The notes: a model not told the origin generated them from the sequence alone. Positions 19,145 to 27,659 are shown, numbered from the stretch's first letter. The stretch: DNA of 64,000 nt from Nitrosomonas sp. HPC101 (GCF_009833125.1 NZ_QRCC01000010.1:248001-312000), one strand, 5' to 3'. Made by a program: numbers and translations.

Positions 19145-20326
19145 ATGGCCCATTCCTTTGATGTGATCATCATCGGTGCAGGTGCGGCCGGGTTGATGTG
19201 TGCCATCGAGGCGGGCAAGCGTGGGCGCAAGGTGTGGCTGATCGACCATAGCACCAAAATAGCCGAGAAAATCCGCATTTCCGGCGGCGGGCGCTGCAAT
19301 TTCACCAATCTGCATACTCAACCCCAGTGTTACCTCTCGCAAAATCCGCATTTCTGCAAATCGGCACTCAGGCGCTATACCCCGCTGGATTTCATTGCGC
19401 TGGTGCGCAGACACGGCATCGCTTTTCATGAAAAAAAGCTGGGGCAGCTGTTTTGTGATGATTCCGCCAAACAGATCATCGCTATGCTGCTGACAGAAGC
19501 GCAGGATGCAGGCGTAAAACTGGCAAACCCGGTGCAGGTGCATGCCATCGAAACCATTGCAGGCGGTTATCAGCTCAACACCAGCCAAGGCGAACAGACT
19601 TGCGCTTCGTTGGTGATCGCGACGGGTGGGCTTTCGATTCCCAAGATCGGCGCGACCCCTTTCGGCTATCAGGTGGCCAAACAATTCGGATTGAATATCA
19701 TCCCGCCGCGCCCGGCGCTGGTGCCGCTGGTATTCGATGGCGCGTTGCGGGAGCGCTGTCAGGCGTTGAGCGGGCTATCAGTCGAGGCGGAAGTGCGTTT
19801 CGGCAAACAGGGCTTTGCCGAAGGCTTGCTGTTTACCCACCGGGGACTGAGCGGCCCCTCCATTTTGCAAATCTCGTCGTATTGGGAAGAGGGCGAACCG
19901 ATTGTGATCAATCTAGCGCCGGGTACGGATGTGCTCGCATTCCTGAAAGCGCAAAAACAAAGCCAGCCCAAACTGCATATCAGCAACGCACTGGCGGAAA
20001 TCCTGCCCAGACGGCTGGCTCAAACTGTTTGCGATGAACACAACGACAGTGGGCCATTGGCCAATTTATCCGATGCCCGGCTCGTAGTGCTGGCCAGTGC
20101 GGTCAACGCCTGGCAGATTAAACCGGTTGGTTCCGAAGGGTATCGAACCGCAGAAGTAACGCGTGGCGGCGTGGATACCCGTGAACTCTCCTCGCAGACT
20201 ATGGCAGCAAACAAACAACCCGGTCTGTTCTTTATCGGCGAAGTAGTCGATGTCACCGGCCACCTCGGCGGCTTCAACTTCCAGTGGGCCTGGTCCTCAG
20301 GGTACGTGGCTGGACAGTATGTGTAG
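19145..20326 (+). CDS. FAD-dependent oxidoreductase, YhiN/HI0933 (BaiN-like) family
   Basis: A 393-residue flavoprotein with the dinucleotide fold VIIIGAGAAGLMCAIEAGKRG at the N-terminus, the family hallmark ISGGGRCNFTN at about residue 46, and the C-terminal FAD motif GLFFIGEVVDVTGHLGGFNFQWAW. These identify the HI0933/YhiN family; its physiological substrate is generally unknown, although a member (BaiN) reduces bile-acid intermediates. It is the last core gene before the integron cassettes, which are on the opposite strand. Confidence 0.9.
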   Translation: MAHSFDVIIIGAGAAGLMCAIEAGKRGRKVWLIDHSTKIAEKIRISGGGRCNFTNLHTQPQCYLSQNPHFCKSALRRYTPLDFIALVRRHGIAFHEKKLGQLFCDDSAKQIIAMLLTEAQDAGVKLANPVQVHAIETIAGGYQLNTSQGEQTCASLVIATGGLSIPKIGATPFGYQVAKQFGLNIIPPRPALVPLVFDGALRERCQALSGLSVEAEVRFGKQGFAEGLLFTHRGLSGPSILQISSYWEEGEPIVINLAPGTDVLAFLKAQKQSQPKLHISNALAEILPRRLAQTVCDEHNDSGPLANLSDARLVVLASAVNAWQIKPVGSEGYRTAEVTRGGVDTRELSSQTMAANKQPGLFFIGEVVDVTGHLGGFNFQWAWSSGYVAGQYV

Positions 20327-20411
20327 GAGTGTTAGTCAAGAGATAAAGAAATCTCGGTACCTTTATCCGCTTCTTCAAAATAGGATTTGAGATAGGCCAC
20401 CATTTTCTCCG

Positions 20412-20446
20412 GGGGCGAAGGTGTCGGCTGCCACTTTTTGTTAAAT
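20412..20446 (-). repeat. Truncated attC half-site ending the cassette array
   Basis: On the minus strand, 33 bases after the DUF3644 stop, ATTTAAC is followed after nine bases by CAGCCGAC. In the complete attC at 21584-21643 CCTAAC and CAGCCGAC have exactly the same nine-base spacing. The core differs in one base from ATCTAAC, which is expected from this cassette's own start TTAGAT. No matching right half (CGGCTG ... GTTAG) follows, so the site looks deleted. Confidence 0.5.
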
Positions 20447-20478
20447 TTTTCCTCTTTCTTCTCTTCGCTTACAATTAA

Positions 20479-21567
20479 TCACGACCTATACTCGTTCACA
20501 TCAAGTTTCTTTCCTTCACGTACCATTTTCCGGATATCTGTCGGCGCGAAGCCGCCGGCTTGCATGAAGTGAACAAGGAATACTACCCATGCCTCTTGAT
20601 AGACGTAATCACTATGGGCTTCGTCATACAGACAGAACTCCGCCACCGTCTCAAATGGGTCATCCGCTCCGCTGGGCGGCCTCACTGAAAATAGTTTGTA
20701 TAGCTCAACGTGAAGATTGGAAGTCATCTTCACAACACCGTTAAGGGCCTCATTGACTTTTCGAACGACGTCAGAAGGCTTAAGTCGTCCAAGATTCGCC
20801 GCTTCTACCCGCACAGTTTTATCCTTAATGATTACGGATAGTTTCTCGTATGCATTCCGGTCTTCTTGATTCAATGCGTCCCAACGCACAAACTCAATCG
20901 CCGCATCTGCACGGTTTGTATTCGATATCTTCGGTATCTGAATAAGTTTGACGCTGTACTGCAGAGAGTTGTATGTATCATCATCAAGAGAGTCCCTGTA
21001 CTTCGCAATAAACGACATGATGTCTGCCAAATCTCTTGACAGTGCAGATCTGCTAGCCAACTCCTGTTGCTCAGTTCTGATTTGTGAGAACTGTAAACTA
21101 TAAACGAGTGCCTCATTTATAGAGTAGTTATCGCCAAAGAACTTAATAAGCTGACTTTCATAGTTAAAAAGCAGCGATTGACACTCGCCGAAGATTTGAG
21201 TGTCTACCTCCCTTTTCTCGATGTGTCTATGTTCAATTTTATTCCTCAGCTTGATAAAGAAGTTAAGATTGCGTTCAACAGCCTTATCTAGGGTTCCATG
21301 CTCCTTTATGCAGGCTGATAGCTCCCAAGCCTTCCTTTCTCCGTCAACAATATCGAATCGACCATTCTTTTTCTTGTAGTAGTATTTGTCGCCAATGGTT
21401 GTGTGGAAGTGTGCATGAAACAGGCGGGTCCACGCCATTATCATCATGGCAATGAAGCCTTCGCTTCGGAAAGTCGTTCGCGGCTTATTGTATATTTCTA
21501 CTGCAAGCAGTGCAGAATCAATTGAGGCACCGAGAATGGATTTGGTCTTGCCTTTTCTTAACTTCAA
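20479..21567 (-). CDS. DUF3644-like protein with HEPN motif, integron cassette gene
   Basis: 362 residues starting with TTG at 21567, supported by GAGGAG six bases upstream. The N-terminal 120 residues (LAVEIYNKPRTTFRSEGFIAMM, WTRLFHAHFH, NGRFDIVDGERKAWEL) look like DUF3644. They contain R108-N-K-I-E-H113, an exact RNxxxH motif of HEPN-type ribonucleases. The C-terminal 230 residues are mostly helical with a short DIRKMVREGK segment near the end and no motif I recognise. The gene lies between an intact attC (upstream) and a half attC (downstream), in cassette orientation, and is more AT-rich than the flanking core genes. A defence or toxin-like RNase role is an inference. Confidence 0.75.
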   Translation of the reverse strand: MKLRKGKTKSILGASIDSALLAVEIYNKPRTTFRSEGFIAMMIMAWTRLFHAHFHTTIGDKYYYKKKNGRFDIVDGERKAWELSACIKEHGTLDKAVERNLNFFIKLRNKIEHRHIEKREVDTQIFGECQSLLFNYESQLIKFFGDNYSINEALVYSLQFSQIRTEQQELASRSALSRDLADIMSFIAKYRDSLDDDTYNSLQYSVKLIQIPKISNTNRADAAIEFVRWDALNQEDRNAYEKLSVIIKDKTVRVEAANLGRLKPSDVVRKVNEALNGVVKMTSNLHVELYKLFSVRPPSGADDPFETVAEFCLYDEAHSDYVYQEAWVVFLVHFMQAGGFAPTDIRKMVREGKKLDVNEYRS

Positions 21568-21583
21568 GGGTTCTCCTCGGGCA

Positions 21584-21643
21584 ATCTAACGCTTGAAATC
21601 AGCCGTGTCCGTTGCGGGCGTCGGCTGAATTGAATTGTTAGGA
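21584..21643 (-). repeat. attC recombination site of an integron cassette
   Basis: The minus strand shows the classical attC layout within 60 bases: TCCTAAC, spacer, CAGCCGAC, loop, CACGGCTG, spacer TTTCAAGC, GTTAGAT. CAGCCG and CGGCTG pair as the inner stem, and CTAAC / GTTAG form the outer core stem. The stop codon of the 69-residue gene (21638-21640) lies inside the first core, as is common for cassettes. The first core TCCTAAC is the exact complement of GTTAGGA at 22185-22191, the start boundary of the same cassette, which is the rule for a once-circular cassette. Confidence 0.88.
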
Positions 21644-21847
21644 ATTTCTGAACCATAGCCAATAGATAGATAGTGCCACAATAAGCTCAATGCCAACGAT
21701 TGCAAGAGCAATGTATGCCGCCTTGTTAGTAAAAAGACGGTTGCGGATGTGTAATGGAATGAGCTTACCCAGTGTTTGGGTGTATTCGTTCCAGGCCTCT
21801 TGAAGGAAGCTGACTTTACGCACGATCAACTTCTTCACGAGTTGCAT
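21638..21847 (-). CDS. Small membrane protein, cassette gene
   Basis: 69 residues: a basic N-terminal half (KKLIVRKVSFLQEAWNEYTQTLGKLIPLHIRNRLF) and one C-terminal membrane helix (AAYIALAIVGIELIVALSIYWLWF). It overlaps the upstream gene by 32 bases in another frame and its stop is built into the attC core. I do not recognise the family. It shares one cassette with the 119-residue gene, so they are likely partners. Confidence 0.6.
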   Translation of the reverse strand: MQLVKKLIVRKVSFLQEAWNEYTQTLGKLIPLHIRNRLFTNKAAYIALAIVGIELIVALSIYWLWFRNS

Positions 21848-22175
21848 GTCCGCCGATTACAATTGCATCGCAAACAATAGCTCTGGCTATTGCTGCGTTT
21901 GTTTGATAGCCCTTCTCTAAAATCATTGATTGAACCGCCGGCGTGAGTTGCAAAATTGCCATTGATAACTCACCTGGTTGGCCAGTGTATTTTTCATGCA
22001 TGATATGGCTCACGCGCAGCATACAATCGGCTATCAACGCTTTAACTCTTTCGTCTTTTGCTGTTGGGTCAAATACAGCTTCGTAAGCGGCTTTGGTTCC
22101 GACAAAAATCATCTTGATAAGGGTGAAAACAACGAAGCCAATCAAGAATATGACAAAAATTCCGGCACGCCCCAT
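21816..22175 (-). CDS. Membrane-anchored protein of unknown function, cassette gene
   Basis: 119 residues with an N-terminal membrane helix (IFVIFLIGFVVFTLIKMIFV) and a helical cytoplasmic domain (AKDERVKALIADCMLRVSHIM... ATREEVDRA). No recognised family. The start is 10 bases after the cassette boundary GTTAGGA, the usual close spacing for cassette genes, with GGAG near the boundary acting as ribosome-binding site. Together with the overlapping 69-residue gene it forms a two-gene cassette of about 600 bp. Confidence 0.65.
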   Translation of the reverse strand: MGRAGIFVIFLIGFVVFTLIKMIFVGTKAAYEAVFDPTAKDERVKALIADCMLRVSHIMHEKYTGQPGELSMAILQLTPAVQSMILEKGYQTNAAIARAIVCDAIVIGGHATREEVDRA

Positions 22176-22184
22176 GTGTGGAAC

Positions 22185-22191
22185 TCCTAAC
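22185..22191 (-). repeat. Cassette boundary core (attI- or attC-derived)
   Basis: Minus-strand GTTAGGA, preceded by CATACTAAAC, marks the recombination point where the membrane-protein cassette begins. The sequence further upstream (minus) does not fold into a complete attC, so it could be an attI end or a decayed attC. No integrase gene is in the flanking 370 bases. Confidence 0.6.
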
Positions 22192-22563
22192 GTTTAGTAT
22201 GCACCGCAAGTGGTACATATTTTTTTGTAAATAGGTATATAACGAAACTCATTATTCATTCTTGAAATTTAGAAATAAGGTTTCAGATATTCTGTTGCAT
22301 TTGCGATTGATCTCAATTAACGAGTAAGGGAAGAATTATCTGTTTATTACGGTGAGAACGATGGTGACTGATATATCAGCAATCAGAATCCAGATCCTGG
22401 ATGATGGATCGTTCATATTAAAGTTGTTGGCGTGTATGCTGATCATTTTTGAGTTCCCGTCTGCCGATTGTGACCCGGATTACCCGATAGTTCGTGGCAG
22501 GTGTCGTATAGTGACGTTTATCCGCTCAACTGAATTTTGAGTAACGATTTCAGGAATTTTGTT
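22192..22563. other. Intergenic region between cassettes and HerA-like gene
   Basis: About 370 AT-rich bases. It must contain the minus-strand promoter of the cassettes and the plus-strand promoter of the next gene. A 62-residue plus frame at 22352-22540 has no ribosome-binding site or recognisable family. No integrase remnant was seen. Confidence 0.45.
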
Positions 22564-24051
22564 ATGACCGAACCGCTTCTCATCGCTAAATCCGGCAACA
22601 CTGAACTGGCCATCCTGCCGGGCATGGCCAACCGTCACGGGCTGATTGCCGGGGCGACCGGTACGGGCAAGACCATCACGCTGCAAAGTCTGGCAGAGCA
22701 GTTTTCACGTGCCGGGGTGCCGGTGTTCATGGCGGATGTGAAAGGGGATCTTTCCGGTATGTCCCAGCCGGGCGGGGATAATGCCAAGGTGAAAGCGCGT
22801 GTGGCGGAGCTGGGGCTGGAAGACTTCAACTATTCGGCTTGCCCGGTGGTGTTCTGGGATGTGTTCGGCCAGAAGGGGCACCCGGTGCGAGCGACGATAT
22901 CCGACATGGGGCCGCTGCTGCTGGCACGCATGCTGAATCTGAACGATACCCAAAGCGGGGTGCTGACGGCGGTATTCCGTATTGCCGATGACAATGGCTG
23001 GTTGTTGCTGGATATGAAGGATTTGCGTGCGATGTTGCAGCATGCGGCGGAAAACGCCAGCAGTTACAGTGCGCAATACGGCAATATCTCCACTGCCAGT
23101 GTTGGCGCCATTCAGCGCGGGTTATTGCAACTGGAGCATGAGGGCGGCGATCAATTGTTTGGCGAGCCTGCGCTCAATTTTGATGATCTGATGCAGACTG
23201 CTGAAGACGGGCGTGGCGTAATCAATATCCTGGCGGCAGAAACGCTTTACAACTTACCGCGCACTTATGCCACGTTGCTTTTGTGGCTGCTTTCCGAGTT
23301 GTTCGAGAATTTACCCGAAGTGGGGGATATGGAAAAACCCCGGCTGGTGTTCTTTTTTGACGAAGCGCATCTGCTGTTCAACGATGCACCTGCCGCGTTG
23401 CTGTCCAGAATCGAACAAGTGGTGCGGTTGATCCGCTCCAAGGGGGTTGGCGTGTATTTTGTCAGCCAGAATCCACTGGATATTCCAGATGCGGTATTGG
23501 GGCAACTGGGCAACCGTGTCCAACATGCCCTGCGCGCCTTTACGCCGCGTGATCAGAAAGCGGTGCGGGCGGCGGCTGAAACCTTTCGCCCCAATCCGCA
23601 AATCAATGTGGAAGCGGCCATTACCGAGATGGGTGTGGGCGAAGCGTTGATCTCCTTTCTGGATGAAAAAGGACGTCCTCTTCCCGTGGAGCGCGGCCTG
23701 ATCGTGCCGCCGGGCAGTCGGGTAGGGCTGGCCACCGAGGCTGAACGCCAGCAGATCATTCGCGCTTCCCTGCTGTACGGGCATTATGAACAGCTGGTGG
23801 ATCGGGAATCGGCCTATGAAATCCTCAAGGCGCGCACCGCAACATCGCCGGAACAAGCGCCGGCTGAAGCTGACCGCGGCTTTAACTGGGGCGAGTTGCT
23901 GGGCGGCAGCACTGGACCACGCGGCGGGCGACGCGCAGGTATCGTGGAGACGATAGCCACAAGCACGGCGCGCACCATTGGCTCGCAGCTTGGGCGCCAG
24001 GTGGTCCGTGGCGTGCTGGGTTCCATTTTTGGTGGCGGACGACGGCGCTGA
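22564..24051 (+). CDS. HerA-like ATPase, DUF853 (YjgR) family
   Basis: 495 aa from ATG 22564; AGGAA lies 9 bases upstream, while the longer TTG start at 22537 lacks one. Walker A is GATGTGKT at 30-37, Walker [13 protein letters not shown] in mid-protein, with [32 protein letters not shown] as the sensor/arginine-finger part of the HerA/FtsK fold. The C-terminus is a Gly/Arg-rich tail ([13 protein letters not shown] ... IFGGGRRR) likely to touch nucleic acid or membrane. The family is widespread in proteobacteria and of unknown biological role. Confidence 0.88.
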   Translation: MTEPLLIAKSGNTELAILPGMANRHGLIAGATGTGKTITLQSLAEQFSRAGVPVFMADVKGDLSGMSQPGGDNAKVKARVAELGLEDFNYSACPVVFWDVFGQKGHPVRATISDMGPLLLARMLNLNDTQSGVLTAVFRIADDNGWLLLDMKDLRAMLQHAAENASSYSAQYGNISTASVGAIQRGLLQLEHEGGDQLFGEPALNFDDLMQTAEDGRGVINILAAETLYNLPRTYATLLLWLLSELFENLPEVGDMEKPRLVFFFDEAHLLFNDAPAALLSRIEQVVRLIRSKGVGVYFVSQNPLDIPDAVLGQLGNRVQHALRAFTPRDQKAVRAAAETFRPNPQINVEAAITEMGVGEALISFLDEKGRPLPVERGLIVPPGSRVGLATEAERQQIIRASLLYGHYEQLVDRESAYEILKARTATSPEQAPAEADRGFNWGELLGGSTGPRGGRRAGIVETIATSTARTIGSQLGRQVVRGVLGSIFGGGRRR

Positions 24052-24059
24052 ATTTGATT

Positions 24060-24296
24060 TTATTTTTTTATATTACAGAAAGGATAACAGCCAGCCTCTC
24101 CAGCCGGCACCCCGGTATCACCTTCTGCGAAGCACCCTCCATTAGGATTGATTCCATGCTCACATTCTATTTTTTCTCCAGCAAGAGCCTTTTCGTAATG
24201 CTCCCTGTCTCTTTCGGGAACGGTTGGATTTGGAGGTTTGCACGCGACAACCAGCAATGTTGATAGCAATAAGGTCATATAGATATTAAGACGCAT
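24060..24296 (-). CDS. Small lipoprotein, Cys-rich
   Basis: 78 residues with a lipobox LVVAC (Cys19) after a hydrophobic signal. The mature part has five more cysteine-or-glycine-rich turns, with Cys in IECEHG, GGCFAEG, GCYPFC, suggesting two disulfides. No recognised family. It is convergent with the HerA-like gene, nine bases apart, so the two transcripts probably overlap. Confidence 0.65.
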   Translation of the reverse strand: MRLNIYMTLLLSTLLVVACKPPNPTVPERDREHYEKALAGEKIECEHGINPNGGCFAEGDTGVPAGEAGCYPFCNIKK

Positions 24297-24935
24297 AAAA
24301 ATATCCTTAAATTATTATGGGAATTTAGATACTCGGGATATGTGAAACGGAGTAGAAGATGTACAAAACACTATATTTTCAGAGAATAAGCAAAGCAGCA
24401 GACTCTGTACAACCTTCGTGATTTTCCTGAAGATCCAGTACTTCATGTGATAACCCTACTATAAGCATTATTATATTATAAAAAGTAACCCTATTATTAA
24501 TGCGCTTAAAGAGCGCAGATTTATTCTGTCATCTTGTGCTTGAACGCTCGTCTGGAATAGACATGTTTGAGTGGTAGGGTGCACCATGTGCGCCACATTT
24601 ACTGTCTGTCGTTGTTGGTCGGTGCACATGGTGCACCCTACGGTTCGCCGGCGGTGAGCTCTCTGTGTGCCAACATAATCTTGAGTCAACCGATTTTCAG
24701 AGAATGCGGTGATATAAAAAATTCTGTATCAGATCAGTTCTGTTCGCAGCAACATCAGTGCTTTCTAGGTTGTCTGGAGATTCTGTCGATCGAACCTGAA
24801 GTTTGTTTTGAGTCAGCGTTTAAGGGGATGCTGTATGAGGAAAACCCTGCAATCACCTGAATCACCATGTCGGGCATACACCCGGCATTTTATTGCAGGT
24901 ACAAGATATCTGGAGTTTTTACGATTTGTCATCGT
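24297..24935. other. Gene-free region carrying a palindromic repeat
   Basis: About 640 bases. The only clear structure is the long inverted repeat at 24575-24640. Short frames on both strands (for example 97 codons at 24567-24860) start inside that repeat and show no family character. Confidence 0.5.
24575..24640. repeat. 17-bp perfect inverted repeat (REP/MITE-like)
   Basis: TAGGGTGCACCATGTGC at 24575-24591 is the exact reverse complement of GCACATGGTGCACCCTA at 24624-24640, separated by 32 bases. Elements with the core GGTGC-CC-TA arranged like this occur as dispersed intergenic palindromes in many proteobacteria. No T-run, so not a simple terminator. Confidence 0.75.
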
Positions 24936-25394
24936 TCAGGGAAGAGAGAAGGCGAGTGCTTTGTTTTTGTAACGCCCGTCCTCAGTTACTTCTTCTCCAA
25001 ACCACGGTGGAGGTATGAATGCCCTGGCAGCATCCTCTGAGGGAAATTCCACTTCAACCAACATCAAGGGTGACAGATGCCCCGCAAAGACATCCAGTTC
25101 AAAAATCCATCCGTCAACCAGCTTTCCTTTGTATCGTGTTTTTTCTATACGGCGACCCGTTGTTGCGGGCCACAACGTTTCGAACTGATGTACTTCTACC
25201 GGAATTTCATACTCTTGCCGGGATAAGCCTCCCCCAGATTTCAGCGTCATGAAGTACTCCGCGTCTTGCTGACGCAGCCGTAGCTCAATCGAATCTGTAG
25301 GGGTGGTCAGGTAACCTTGACGCAGTGAAACAGCATGCAATTCGCTGTTGGAAGGAAAAGTCGTGACGAGAAATTTGCGCTCAATCTCGATCAC
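24936..25394 (-). CDS. CYTH-domain protein (triphosphate tunnel metalloenzyme family)
   Basis: 152 aa from GTG 25394, four bases after the ParA-type stop; an upstream ATG at 25424 lies inside that gene and is less likely. From the GTG the N-terminus gives the family signature E3-I-E5-R-K7-F. The tunnel-lining pattern follows: IELRLRQQ, YFMTLKSGGGLSRQEYEIPV, IEKTRYKGKLVDGWIFELDVF, LMLVEVEFPSEDAA, and a terminal YKNKALA. Members hydrolyse or cyclise triphosphates (ThTP, PPPi, ATP). It is the third gene of an operon with a ParA-type ATPase and a CHAD protein; CYTH and CHAD often occur together in polyphosphate-related proteins. Confidence 0.88.
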   Translation of the reverse strand: MIEIERKFLVTTFPSNSELHAVSLRQGYLTTPTDSIELRLRQQDAEYFMTLKSGGGLSRQEYEIPVEVHQFETLWPATTGRRIEKTRYKGKLVDGWIFELDVFAGHLSPLMLVEVEFPSEDAARAFIPPPWFGEEVTEDGRYKNKALAFSLP

Positions 25395-25398
25395 GAGG

Positions 25399-26142
25399 TT
25401 ATATCCGTTCGATAAGTTCATCAAACAATGCCTGGTAGGCCTTTCCTGCCGGACTGTTTGGTGTGGTAGCGAGAACGGGGGCGCGCGTTATTCCCATGCG
25501 TTCGATTTCAGAGGCGAAAGGAATTTTTGCTGCCATGATCTGTTTGGGGTAATTGCGTGTCAGTTCGACAATCATTTCTCCATGCAGAGTCTTTGCTCCC
25601 TGAACCATCGAGAAAAAAGCGTGAATTCTTTTTGTCGACAGATCGTGCTGCTGGAAGAACTCCAGCAGTTGCTCGAAGGTGCGCTGTGAGAGCGTTGTCG
25701 GAATAACGGGTATCACGATGGCATCTGCGGCGCGAAAAACATTTTCTGACAAAATAGAGATATTGGGAGGGCAGTCGAGCAGCACAACGTCGTAATCATT
25801 TTTCACTGCCTTCAGTGCCTTTTTCAGGCGCGAGCGTGTATCTTTCATGTGCGATAGAAAGATATCAAAATCACGAAAATTCATGTTTGCGGGCAGAATA
25901 TCGAGATTGTCGTAATCGCTGCCACGGATTGACTTGACGAAACGTTCAGCGTCCTCGAAAAAACGTGCTTCTGTCAGTTTCTGCGATGGCTTTATCCGAA
26001 AGTAGAATCCCGACGCACCCTGTGGATCAAGATCGCATAACAATGTGTTTCGACCAGATGCCGCGAAAGCATAAGCGAGGTTGACGGTGGTCGCGGTTTT
26101 ACCGACTCCGCCTTTGTTGGAATAACAGGCGACGATCTGCAT
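25399..26142 (-). CDS. ParA/MinD-family ATPase
   Basis: 247 aa from ATG 26142, which overlaps the upstream stop by one base (TGATG). The deviant Walker A K10GGVGKT16 in NKGGVGKTATTVNLA marks the ParA/Soj class; Walker A-prime DLDPQGASGFYF and Walker B VVLLDCPPNISILSENVF are intact. No ParB gene or parS-like repeats were seen, so chromosome or plasmid partitioning is unlikely. Such orphan ParA ATPases position cellular cargo (as McdA does for carboxysomes). Sandwiched between CHAD and CYTH genes, a polyphosphate-granule cargo is the natural hypothesis. Confidence 0.9.
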   Translation of the reverse strand: MQIVACYSNKGGVGKTATTVNLAYAFAASGRNTLLCDLDPQGASGFYFRIKPSQKLTEARFFEDAERFVKSIRGSDYDNLDILPANMNFRDFDIFLSHMKDTRSRLKKALKAVKNDYDVVLLDCPPNISILSENVFRAADAIVIPVIPTTLSQRTFEQLLEFFQQHDLSTKRIHAFFSMVQGAKTLHGEMIVELTRNYPKQIMAAKIPFASEIERMGITRAPVLATTPNSPAGKAYQALFDELIERI

Positions 26143-27659
26143 CAGAGCTCCTTCTTGTTTTGGCATAATGTACGGAAGGACCGTTGTATCCGGTCGCTAC
26201 TGAAGTGCGCAAAGGCATTCATGATTTTTTCACGCTCAGCGAATTGGCGCTGGTGCAAGATGGTGATTAGCGATCCAACACTTTGCGTGATGATGAATCT
26301 GTGCTGTTCATCACTGAGGCCGTCAACAAATGACTGAAGACTCAGTTGCTGAACCGAGCAGTCGTTGAACAGGCCCAGTGAATCTTGAAGCTGCTTCAGT
26401 GATTTCAGTATGCTGTCAAATAGTTCTTGTGGAAAAATAATCCCGAAGAATTCCATCAAATAACGCAGTTTCTTGCATTCAATGCGTAATGCATGGATTT
26501 CCTCGTCCGGGGTGGCGACATTTATGGTTGCGGCCAGGCGACAGATTTTACGATAGCGTTTCCAGATCAGTTCACAGGCAAGATCGTGGGACGCACGACT
26601 GGAATTTGGCCCCGGCTTTAATTTGTGTTTTTTTGAAAAGAGTTTTACAAGTGCCTTGATCTCTTTTTTGTAACGATGAGTCTTGAGATGTGCTGCCAGA
26701 CGCGCCTGTTCTTCCATGCGTCTGTCAGCTATTAATGAAAACATGGCATCCAGCCCAGCATGCATCGTGTGAGGGACAAGCGTGTAGAAAGATGCCTGCT
26801 CCAGCAGATAAACATCCAGATCACGAAGTGCCCCTGTAGGAGCCATTAATGCGGAAAAGCGCATCTTGAGCTGAAGTGTCTGATTAACGTCGTAGGCGCC
26901 CTTGAGCAGGCTGAGTACCGAACGGATCTTGCGCAGGGAAACACGGTAATCGTGCAGAAACTCGGTGTCGAGATCATGAATCACACCGTACTCGTTTGCC
27001 CGGACAACAGGAAGATAAGTGGCGATCAGGTTGGTTGCTGTATCAAAGACGGTTTCCTCCGGGTGAATCTCGATGGCGGGCTTGGAAACATAATTAACAC
27101 AGGAATGATCAATCATCCGGTACAGATTGCCTGCAGTCAGCGGTGTCCCGCCATGAGTTCGTATGTATGTGGTCAGGTCGCTCAGTGCTTGATCGTAACC
27201 GCGCAATCCCTGAGGGGTGACCAGTACGACTGCTTTACCGTTGGCTGGTATGAGTTTTTGCAGTTTGGCTCGCGCACAGGTTTTTTCCTCGTCATCGGTT
27301 AGTATGAGGGTCCCGGTTTTCATGGTGCCCGATGCTATGGTGAGAAGTGCACGCAGGGGTGAGAGATCAGCCAGCGCTTTTTTTACCGGCCCTTCCTCAA
27401 ATTCAGCGACAAATCGGGTATTGGGTTTTACGTGTTGACTTAGAATTACGCCTTCTTCTGTCAGAAGTTCTACTTGCTCGTCGATTGCAAGTAATAATCT
27501 TCGTGATTTTCGCAAACTTTGCTCGAAACAATCAAGGATCGCAAAATTATGTTCATTTTCATCCCACTCCAGCGCCGGGGTCAGCCCCTGAATGCTGCTG
27601 ATTGCCAGGTTATTCAGTTGTTCAACAGATATGTAGAAGTTTGTGGAGGTCAAATTCAT
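26142..27659 (-). CDS. CHAD-domain protein with degenerate N-terminal region
   Basis: 505 residues. The CHAD domain occupies about 210-500: HDLDTEFLHDYRVSLRKIRSVL with conserved His/Arg/Lys, LRDLDVYLL, and a second repeat EEIHALRIECKKLRYLMEFF ending LQDSLGLFNDCSV. CHAD domains bind inorganic polyphosphate through these basic helices. The N-terminal 200 residues (ILDCFEQSLRKSRRLLLAIDEQVELL...) look like a degenerate CYTH-type region lacking the ExExK motif; a catalytically competent CYTH protein is encoded two genes downstream. First gene of a three-gene operon with one- and four-base junctions. Confidence 0.85.
   Translation of the reverse strand: MNLTSTNFYISVEQLNNLAISSIQGLTPALEWDENEHNFAILDCFEQSLRKSRRLLLAIDEQVELLTEEGVILSQHVKPNTRFVAEFEEGPVKKALADLSPLRALLTIASGTMKTGTLILTDDEEKTCARAKLQKLIPANGKAVVLVTPQGLRGYDQALSDLTTYIRTHGGTPLTAGNLYRMIDHSCVNYVSKPAIEIHPEETVFDTATNLIATYLPVVRANEYGVIHDLDTEFLHDYRVSLRKIRSVLSLLKGAYDVNQTLQLKMRFSALMAPTGALRDLDVYLLEQASFYTLVPHTMHAGLDAMFSLIADRRMEEQARLAAHLKTHRYKKEIKALVKLFSKKHKLKPGPNSSRASHDLACELIWKRYRKICRLAATINVATPDEEIHALRIECKKLRYLMEFFGIIFPQELFDSILKSLKQLQDSLGLFNDCSVQQLSLQSFVDGLSDEQHRFIITQSVGSLITILHQRQFAEREKIMNAFAHFSSDRIQRSFRTLCQNKKEL

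Noticed and set aside
20332..20478. In-frame open stretch after the DUF3644 stop, encoding about 48 more residues to 20332
   Set aside because: It lacks a start codon after the stop and overlaps the half attC at 20412-20446. Read-through or a lost C-terminus is possible but chance is simpler.
22352..22540. 62-codon frame before the HerA-like gene, checked as possible integrase remnant
   Set aside because: No tyrosine-recombinase motifs and no ribosome-binding site.
24567..24860. 97-codon frame across the palindromic repeat
   Set aside because: Begins inside the inverted repeat and has no recognisable domain.
25399..26142. ParA-type gene as part of a plasmid or integrated-element partition system
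   Set aside because: No ParB, no parS-like repeats, no replication or conjugation genes around; context points to CHAD/CYTH functions.
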